From Solobacterium sp. (GTDB lineage: Bacteria > Bacillota_I > Bacilli_A > Erysipelotrichales > Erysipelotrichaceae): a DNA stretch of 9,957 bases. Positions 4,658-9,957 of the stretch are shown piece by piece. The translations under genes and the position numbers were made by a program. Each line of letters starts with the position of its first letter. The first letter of the stretch is position 1. Where the stretch lies: contig JAFWJP010000066.1 in NCBI GenBank assembly GCA_017514645.1, positions 1 to 9,957 on the forward strand, read 5' to 3'. The notes below the pieces were generated by a model. It saw only the letters and a list, made by a program, of their open reading frames with translations, did no database searches and had not been told where the DNA came from.

Positions 4658-7558
4658 ATGCAGGTTAACGAAAGAATGCACGGATTCAAAGTGACAAGGA
4701 TCCGGCGGGCGGAGGATATCCGGGCTGATCTGATCGAGATGGAGCACGAAAAAACACGGGCAAAGCTGATCTGGCTGGACCGCGATGAAGTCAACAAGAC
4801 CTTTTCGATTGCCTTCCGCACCATCCCGGAGAACGATACCGGTGTGTTTCATATTCTGGAACACTGTGTACTGAACGGTTCGGAGAAATACCCGGTACGG
4901 GAACCGTTTGTCGATCTGCTGAAAAGCAGTATGCAGACATTCCTGAACGCCATGACCTATCCGGACAAGACGATGTTTCCGGTATCAAGCCGGAATGACC
5001 GGGATTTCATGCATCTGATGGATGTCTATCTGGATGCGGTCTTTCATCCGCAGATCTATCACAATCCGAATATCTTCCGTCAGGAGGGCTGGCACTACGA
5101 GATCCGCGATCCGGAAGAGATGCCGGTGTACAACGGCGTTGTACTGAATGAAATGAAGGGCGCGTTCTCTTCGGTGGATGAGACGATCATCAACGAACTG
5201 AACCGGATGCTGTTCCGCAACTGCTATCGGTATGTATCAGGAGGAGATCCGGAGAGTATCCCGGAACTGACGTATGAAGCGTTTCTGGACGCGCACAGGC
5301 GGTTCTATCATCCTTCGAATGCCCGGATCGTCCTGGACGGCAGGCTGGATATCGATGCTGTACTGGGTGAAATTGACGGCTATCTCGGCGCATATGATGC
5401 AATTGACCCGGAAACGGACATCGCTGAACAGACCATGCGTCCGGGAGAGTCCAGAACGGTATATCACGAGGCAGAAGACGGGCAGACGGCAGAGCGTACC
5501 GTCATCAGCTTTGCACGGCTGATCGGCTCATATGAGGATCTGGACAGGATCATCGGCTGGTACGTACTGGCAGGGATCCTGGTGGGATCCAACGAAGCAC
5601 CGCTGAAGAAGGCATTGCTGGAACGCAATCTTGCCCAGGACGTTGAACTGGATATCATGAGCGGAATCATGCAGCCGTATCTCATTCTTACAGCCAGGAA
5701 TACCGAAGCATCCCGGCTGGAAGAAATCCGAAGTACAGTTGAAGATACCGTACACGAACTCTGCCGGGAAGGGCTGAGCGTCAGCCGGATCACAGCAATG
5801 CTGAACCAGATGGAATTCCGCTACTGTGAGCCGAGTGAGCCGGCCGGTGTGATCTTTGCGGATGATATCCTGAAGAGCTGGCTGTATGATGGTGATCCGA
5901 TGCTGTATCTGAACCGGAGGTATATCTACGGAGAACTCCGGGAACGGGCGGAACACGGCTGGTTTGAATCACTTCTGAAAGAAGGTCTGGGAAACCTCAG
6001 TGAAATGATGTGTGTTACGGTCATTCCTTCGGAAACACTGGCAGCAGAGCGCGAAGAAGCAGAACGTGCAGAACTTGCGGCCGCAAAGGATAGCTGGGGA
6101 GAGCGGACAGCACAGTATATCGAGGAAATGAAGGAACTGGATGCGTGGCAGAATTCCGAAGATACACCGGAAGCGCACGCAACACTGCCGAAGCTGGCGC
6201 TGGAAGATGTCGATCCGCTGCCGATCCGCTTTGAACCGGTGGAAAAGAGTTATAAATTCGTTCCGGTACTGCTGTATCCAGAGCAGAACAGCGGTGTTGT
6301 CTACTTCAATCTCTATTTCTCCCTTGCCGGTCTGCAGAGGGAGTATCTGCCGTATGTGTCACTGTATGCCAGAATGCTCGGTGATCTGGCGACGAAGAAG
6401 CGTTCCCTTGAGGAACTGACGGAATTCCGCAGGGCGAATATCGGCGCTTTGTCATTCGGAACGGCTGCGGCTGCAGGCGGTGATGACCTGAAGAGCGCAC
6501 TGCCGATGCTGACGGTATCATGCAGCGTTCTGAAGCAGAATCTGGACAAAGCCGTAGACCTGATCCTGGAGATCATGCAGGAGACCGTCTTCGGAAAGGA
6601 TACCGTAAAGGATCTGCTGACCCAGATTGCGGAGAGCTGCCGTCAGGACCTGATCAGCAGCGGACATTCCTATGCGGTGATGCACAGCCGGGCAGGGCTG
6701 ACATCTGCTGGAATGGCCAATGAATGGCTGAGCGGGTTTACTGCTCTGCAGAAGGTCACGGAACTGTATCAGCGCTATGATGAACAGGCGGAAATGTTCC
6801 TGGAGGAAACGGAGCTGTTCCGGGAGGTTCTCTTCAACAAGAACCGGATGACGGCAAGTGTTACGGGAGAGGTCAATCTGCCGCAGATCAAGCGCTTGAT
6901 TGACGCCTTGCCGGTAGAGGAGTTTACACGCTGTACCGTCCGCTATCCGCTGGATATGCCCGGGAAGGAAGGCATTGTAATCCCGGCGCAGGTATCCTAC
7001 AGCGGAATCGCTGCAAATGTAACAGATGCCGGCGGTACGTACAGACCGGCACTGGATGTGATGGCGCACATTCTGACCTATGATTATCTCTGGAATGAGG
7101 TGCGGGTGAAGAACGGTGCCTATGGAACCGGATTCTCTGCAGCGCTCAGCGGAAATGTGGGATTGTACTCCTACCGTGATCCGCATCCGGAGCAGACCAT
7201 GCGCATTGCCGGAACGATCGGCAGCTATCTGCGGGAATTTGCGGATGACGATGATCTGCCTTCCTACATCATCGGAACGATCGCGGCGGGAGAACCGCTG
7301 CTGACACCGGGCAGGATGGTGGAAATGGCGGATGCACGCTGGCTGAGCGGCATTGATTATGAAATGAGGAAAGAACGGAGAGCTGCACTGTTGCATCTCA
7401 CAGCAGAAGATATCCGGGAAACAGCGGATCTGATGGAGCAGACACTGGAACAGGCAAATGTAACGGTTGTCGGCAGCGAGGCTGTGTTGAAGACATGCGG
7501 GATCGAACCGCAGCATATTCTGCGTCTCAAAGAGCAGGAAACGGAGGAAGACAGATGA
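4658..7558 (+). CDS. M16C zinc metallopeptidase (presequence protease/insulinase family)
   Basis: This is a 966-residue peptidase of the PreP/Cym1/falcilysin type, which encloses and degrades peptides in a closed two-half chamber. The inverted zinc motif HILEH (65-69) is intact, with H65 and H69 as ligands and E68 as the catalytic base. E165 in VVLNEMKG is the expected third ligand. Flanking motifs typical of M16C are LNGSEKYPVREPF (72-84) and FLNAMTYPDKTMFPV (95-109). The C-terminal half keeps the substrate-binding Arg/Tyr pair in EVRVKNGAYG (R816, Y822). A helical linker (M16C-associated domain) lies roughly between 450 and 700. No signal peptide or membrane segment is seen, so it should act in the cytoplasm. 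Its stop overlaps the glmU start by 4 bp. Identification is firm; natural substrates are unknown. Confidence 0.94.
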   Translation: MQVNERMHGFKVTRIRRAEDIRADLIEMEHEKTRAKLIWLDRDEVNKTFSIAFRTIPENDTGVFHILEHCVLNGSEKYPVREPFVDLLKSSMQTFLNAMTYPDKTMFPVSSRNDRDFMHLMDVYLDAVFHPQIYHNPNIFRQEGWHYEIRDPEEMPVYNGVVLNEMKGAFSSVDETIINELNRMLFRNCYRYVSGGDPESIPELTYEAFLDAHRRFYHPSNARIVLDGRLDIDAVLGEIDGYLGAYDAIDPETDIAEQTMRPGESRTVYHEAEDGQTAERTVISFARLIGSYEDLDRIIGWYVLAGILVGSNEAPLKKALLERNLAQDVELDIMSGIMQPYLILTARNTEASRLEEIRSTVEDTVHELCREGLSVSRITAMLNQMEFRYCEPSEPAGVIFADDILKSWLYDGDPMLYLNRRYIYGELRERAEHGWFESLLKEGLGNLSEMMCVTVIPSETLAAEREEAERAELAAAKDSWGERTAQYIEEMKELDAWQNSEDTPEAHATLPKLALEDVDPLPIRFEPVEKSYKFVPVLLYPEQNSGVVYFNLYFSLAGLQREYLPYVSLYARMLGDLATKKRSLEELTEFRRANIGALSFGTAAAAGGDDLKSALPMLTVSCSVLKQNLDKAVDLILEIMQETVFGKDTVKDLLTQIAESCRQDLISSGHSYAVMHSRAGLTSAGMANEWLSGFTALQKVTELYQRYDEQAEMFLEETELFREVLFNKNRMTASVTGEVNLPQIKRLIDALPVEEFTRCTVRYPLDMPGKEGIVIPAQVSYSGIAANVTDAGGTYRPALDVMAHILTYDYLWNEVRVKNGAYGTGFSAALSGNVGLYSYRDPHPEQTMRIAGTIGSYLREFADDDDLPSYIIGTIAAGEPLLTPGRMVEMADARWLSGIDYEMRKERRAALLHLTAEDIRETADLMEQTLEQANVTVVGSEAVLKTCGIEPQHILRLKEQETEEDR

Positions 7559-8544
7559 AGAACGCAATCGTAATGGCAGCAGGAAAAGGGACACGGATGC
7601 ATTCCGATGTGCCGAAGGTGCTGCATGAGGTATGCGGTGTGCCGATGGTGGAACTGATCGTCAACGAACTGAAACAGGCCGGTGCGGAACGGATCGTAAC
7701 GATTACGGGATTCGGTCACGAGAAGGTGGAGCGGGTACTGGAAGGACAGTGTGAATTCGCTCTGCAGGAACCGCAGCTCGGTACCGGTCACGCTGTCATG
7801 CAGGCAAGAGCACTGGAAGGGGAAACCGGTGTTACGGTCGTTGTGAACGGTGATGCGCCGTGTGTACGGGCAGAGACCTATCAGAGTCTGTTTGAAGCCT
7901 GCAGCAACGCGGATATGGTGATCTTTGCGGTGCGGATGGATCCTTCGGTTGCCTACGGACGGATCATCCGGAGTGCAGACGGAACCGTTGACCGGATCGT
8001 TGAGTTCAAGGACGCAAACGAACAGGAGCGGGCAGTAACGGAGATGAACGCCGGGATGTATGCATTCCGCAATGAAGCACTGTTTGAGGGTCTGAAGGAA
8101 CTGACGAACAACAATGCCCAGCATGAGTACTACATCACAGATCTTGTGGAGATCTTCCGGCGGAAGGGTCTGACCGTCCGGGCTCTGATCAGTGAAGATC
8201 CTGCAGAACTGCAGGGTGTGAACGACAGCGTGGAACTGGCTGCAGCCAACAGAACAATGTATGACCGGATCCGCCGCAAATGGATGAAGAACGGAACAAG
8301 CATGACAGATCCGGATACGGTATACATCGGTCCGTATGCGGAAATCGGCCGGGATGTGGTCATTGAACCGGGTGTGCAGATCAGCGGACATACGGTGATC
8401 GGCGACCGGGTACGCATCAAAGCGCATAGTGTTCTGGAAGACTGTACGGTCAAAAACGGCGCTGTCGTGGAACATGCTGTTCTGAAAGGGATTACAATCG
8501 AAGAGAATGAAGAGATTCCGCCATTTACGTACAGAAAATCCTGA
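7555..8544 (+). CDS. glmU: UDP-GlcNAc pyrophosphorylase, short GlmU lacking most of the acetyltransferase domain
   Basis: The N-terminal domain should make UDP-GlcNAc from GlcNAc-1-phosphate and UTP for peptidoglycan and other glycans. Motifs include AAGKGTRMHSDVPKVLH (8-24), QEPQLGTGHA (71-80), NGDAP (98-102), AYGRI (133-137), EFKDA (150-154), EMNAGMYAF (163-171), NNNAQHEYYITDL (185-197) and GVND (221-224). Only about 75 residues of hexapeptide-repeat beta-helix follow (about 253-325), ending IPPFTYRKS. The protein is 329 residues against roughly 450-460 for bifunctional GlmU, so the acetyl-CoA and glucosamine-1-phosphate active site is absent. No beta-helix coding continues in other frames after the stop, which argues against a simple frameshift. 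The ATG at 7555 overlaps the upstream stop and has GGAGG at 7543-7547. The gene lies just before prs, as in B. subtilis. It may be monofunctional; this is inferred. Confidence 0.88.
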   Translation: MKNAIVMAAGKGTRMHSDVPKVLHEVCGVPMVELIVNELKQAGAERIVTITGFGHEKVERVLEGQCEFALQEPQLGTGHAVMQARALEGETGVTVVVNGDAPCVRAETYQSLFEACSNADMVIFAVRMDPSVAYGRIIRSADGTVDRIVEFKDANEQERAVTEMNAGMYAFRNEALFEGLKELTNNNAQHEYYITDLVEIFRRKGLTVRALISEDPAELQGVNDSVELAAANRTMYDRIRRKWMKNGTSMTDPDTVYIGPYAEIGRDVVIEPGVQISGHTVIGDRVRIKAHSVLEDCTVKNGAVVEHAVLKGITIEENEEIPPFTYRKS

Positions 8545-8614
8545 TTGTTGTAGTAGAATGGTAATGCACCTTTTTTGAGGAAGCACAGCAGAGGAAGGAA
8601 AACAGGACACAACT
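8545..8614 (+). promoter_or_regulatory. glmU-prs spacer with weak promoter-like and RBS elements
   Basis: This 70-bp gap holds TAGAAT at 8554-8559, a possible -10 without a good -35, and a T-run at 8571-8576 with no convincing hairpin before it. Purine-rich AGGAAGG lies at 8592-8598, rather far from the prs ATG, and AGGA at 8604-8607 is better spaced. A separate prs promoter is possible but weakly supported. Confidence 0.2.
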
Positions 8615-9589
8615 ATGGTCAAAGACACGATCATCTTCGCATTAACATCCAGTAAAGAACTTGCAAAAGAGATCTCCATGAGGACGGGTGCGAAGCTCGG
8701 AAACATCAAGGTAGATCATTTTGCGGACGGAGAGATTCTGGTAACACCGAATGAAACAGTCAGAGGGCGGGACGTATTCATCGTTCAGTCTACGTATTAT
8801 CCTGTTACGGAACGTCTGATGGAGGTTCTTGTCTGCATTGATGCACTGAAGCGGGCGAGTGCCGGAGAAATCACCGTATTCATGCCTTATTTCGGCTATG
8901 CAAGACAGGACAGAAAAGCAGCGGCTCATCAGCCGATTACAGCGAAACTTGTCGCAAATCTTCTTCAGACCGCCGGTGCTAACCGGATCGTGACGGTCGA
9001 TCTGCATGCGGCACAGATCCAGGGTTTCTTTGACATCCCGATCGATGATATGACGGCAGTGCCTCTGCTGGCGGATTATTATGCGGCCAAGCAGTATCCG
9101 GCCGGGGACCTGGTGGTTGTTTCACCGGACCACGGCGGAGTGGTCAGGGCAAGGCGTATGGCAGAACTGCTGAATGCACCGCTGGCAATTATAGACAAGA
9201 GAAGGCCGAGACCGAACGAAGTCATGGCTGAGAACCTGATCGGTAATGTCGACGGAAAGGCCTGTGTCATCGTGGATGACATTGCGGATACAGCAGGTTC
9301 GCTGTGTGCTGCAGCGGAAATGGTCAGATCCTACGGAGCGAAGGAAGTCTTTGCGGCAATCACCCACGGTGTATTCTCCAGGGATGCCCTTGAGAAAATC
9401 GAAGCATCCGCGCTGAAGGAAATCGTGATTTCTGATACAATTCCTATGACGGAGGAGAAAGCCGCCAGAACCACAAAAGTCAGACAGGTATCTATGGCGG
9501 ATGTCCTGTCCGAAGTCTTGATCGCAATCGTCACGCATGCATCGGTTGCGAATGTGTACGATAAGTACAATAAAAGGACCGGAGAGTAA
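8615..9589 (+). CDS. prs: Ribose-phosphate pyrophosphokinase (PRPP synthetase)
   Basis: Prs transfers pyrophosphate from ATP to ribose-5-phosphate, giving PRPP for purine, pyrimidine, NAD, His and Trp synthesis. The 324-residue length is near the class I norm. Visible motifs are FADGE (36-40), the ATP-loop YARQDRK (95-101), the catalytic DLHA (H131), VSPDHGGVVRARRMAE (169-184), KRRPRPN (195-201) and the PRPP-binding VIVDDIADTAGSL (218-230). Several usually invariant spots differ: AAAHQPI follows DRK where KARSREPI-type sequence is usual, DDIADTAGS replaces DDIIDTAGT, and GGVVRAR replaces GGVTRAR. The ATG at 8615 is the first start of the frame and fits homologues. It follows glmU, a conserved pairing, and is closed by a terminator. 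Function is secure; altered allosteric control is a guess. Confidence 0.95.
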   Translation: MVKDTIIFALTSSKELAKEISMRTGAKLGNIKVDHFADGEILVTPNETVRGRDVFIVQSTYYPVTERLMEVLVCIDALKRASAGEITVFMPYFGYARQDRKAAAHQPITAKLVANLLQTAGANRIVTVDLHAAQIQGFFDIPIDDMTAVPLLADYYAAKQYPAGDLVVVSPDHGGVVRARRMAELLNAPLAIIDKRRPRPNEVMAENLIGNVDGKACVIVDDIADTAGSLCAAAEMVRSYGAKEVFAAITHGVFSRDALEKIEASALKEIVISDTIPMTEEKAARTTKVRQVSMADVLSEVLIAIVTHASVANVYDKYNKRTGE

Positions 9590-9597
9590 CAACAACA

Positions 9598-9629
9598 GCC
9601 GGCCGCCGCGTGCGGTCGGTATTCTTTTT
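9598..9629 (+). terminator. Intrinsic terminator after prs
   Basis: CCGGCCGC (9599-9606) pairs with GCGGTCGG (9612-9619) around a five-base CGCGT loop, with one G-U pair; a further G-U pair is possible at the base. A T-rich tail, TATTCTTTTT (9620-9629), follows. It lies 9 bases after the prs stop and should end the operon. The tail is interrupted in its first part, so some read-through is possible. Confidence 0.75.
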
Positions 9630-9640
9630 GAGGTGAACCA

Positions 9641-9957
9641 ATGAAACAGATGAATCTGAGACAGAAAACAGAGATCCTGTATTTCGTACTGAATACAGTG
9701 TTTTTCCTGTTTGTGATGGCAGTGTACGGGACTTGGACGTCATTTGACATCCGGATCTTCCTGGCATTCCTGCTGCTGGGTGCTGTCTTTGTGTTCGCTG
9801 TACCGGCACCGGTCAACAGACTGGTCATGTTCCTGCACGGCGGTCTGTTCACCCTGTACATGGTGACACAGGGGTGCTACAGCAAAGCATTCCATACATA
9901 CTACCGTTTCAATACTGCAATTGACCTGCTGTCGGAAGTAGAGGGTGCCGCAACAAG
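9641..9957 (+). CDS. Membrane protein, probable LTA synthase-family N-terminus (partial)
   Basis: The open frame starts at ATG 9641 and runs off the window end (105 codons). GAGGTGA at 9630-9636 is a well-placed ribosome binding site. Three hydrophobic segments are seen at about residues 11-30, 37-56 and 61-78, the first after a short charged N-terminus. Then comes TQGCYSKAFHTYYRFNTAIDLLSEV (76-100). This topology and the aromatic 'Y..(A/I)FH.Y..F' stretch after a membrane span recall the N-terminal part of LtaS-type phosphoglycerol transferases/sulfatases, whose catalytic domain would lie beyond the window. No catalytic residue can be checked here, so the family call is tentative. It sits immediately after the prs terminator and may have its own promoter within prs. 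Confidence 0.6.
   Translation, partial: MKQMNLRQKTEILYFVLNTVFFLFVMAVYGTWTSFDIRIFLAFLLLGAVFVFAVPAPVNRLVMFLHGGLFTLYMVTQGCYSKAFHTYYRFNTAIDLLSEVEGAAT

Noticed and set aside
6518..7594. A 358-codon open frame on the - strand
   Set aside because: It is fully antisense to the conserved C-terminal half of the M16C peptidase and shows no recognisable domain.
8571..8582. T-run after glmU as a terminator
   Set aside because: Only a 3-bp stem can be drawn around it; no convincing hairpin precedes the T-run.
8545..8614. Frameshifted remnant of the GlmU acetyltransferase domain
   Set aside because: All three + frames hit stops quickly and none shows hexapeptide-repeat sequence.
7357..8709. A 450-codon open frame on the - strand
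   Set aside because: It lies antisense to the well-conserved M16C, glmU and prs genes, has a Cys/His/Arg-rich composition typical of a shadow frame, and resembles no family I know.
1..9957. CRISPR array, insertion sequence, tRNA or phage genes
   Set aside because: No regularly spaced repeats, terminal inverted repeats, transposase motifs or tRNA-like cloverleafs were seen; the window is occupied by housekeeping genes with small gaps.

Overview
The window is a tightly packed, one-direction (+ strand) block of housekeeping genes from a member of the Bacillota (Firmicutes). The evidence is the tmk-holB-ricT-rsmI order, which recalls the tmk-to-yabC region of Bacillus subtilis, the glmU-prs pair, a low-GC Gram-positive type 5S rRNA, strong GGAGG-type ribosome binding sites, and a PrsW protease and M16C peptidase of Bacillota type. 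Base composition is moderate (about half G+C by eye). The reduced gene set between tmk and rsmI and the shortened GlmU would suit an Erysipelotrichia-like lineage, but that placement is inference.

Layout. Positions 1-111 are a 5S rRNA, presumably the end of an rRNA operon that lies mostly upstream of the window. It is followed directly by a T-tract and then an extended -10 promoter that would start transcription only a few bases before tmk. From 144 to 4613 run tmk (thymidylate kinase), holB (clamp-loader delta prime), ricT (PSP1-domain Fe-S protein), rsmI (16S rRNA methyltransferase) and prsW (intramembrane protease), each overlapping the next by 4 or 23 bp. A terminator-like hairpin at 4618-4644 separates them from an M16C zinc metallopeptidase (4658-7558), which overlaps a short glmU (7555-8544) by 4 bp. 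After a 70-bp gap comes prs (PRPP synthetase, 8615-9589), then an intrinsic terminator. The window ends inside a membrane protein gene that resembles the N-terminus of an LTA synthase-family enzyme.

How the genes fit together. The products serve DNA precursor supply and replication (Tmk, HolB), RNA processing and translation (RicT, RsmI), proteolysis (PrsW, M16C peptidase), and precursor synthesis for cell wall and nucleotides (GlmU, Prs). The overlaps suggest translational coupling and co-transcription.

I see no clearly novel system, mobile element, CRISPR array or tRNA. The points that deserve a second look are: a GlmU that ends before the acetyltransferase active site; a HolB without its zinc module and with a 10-codon internal duplication; a possibly leaderless tmk transcript starting just after the 5S T-tract; an attenuator-like hairpin before the M16C gene; and altered regulatory-loop residues in Prs.
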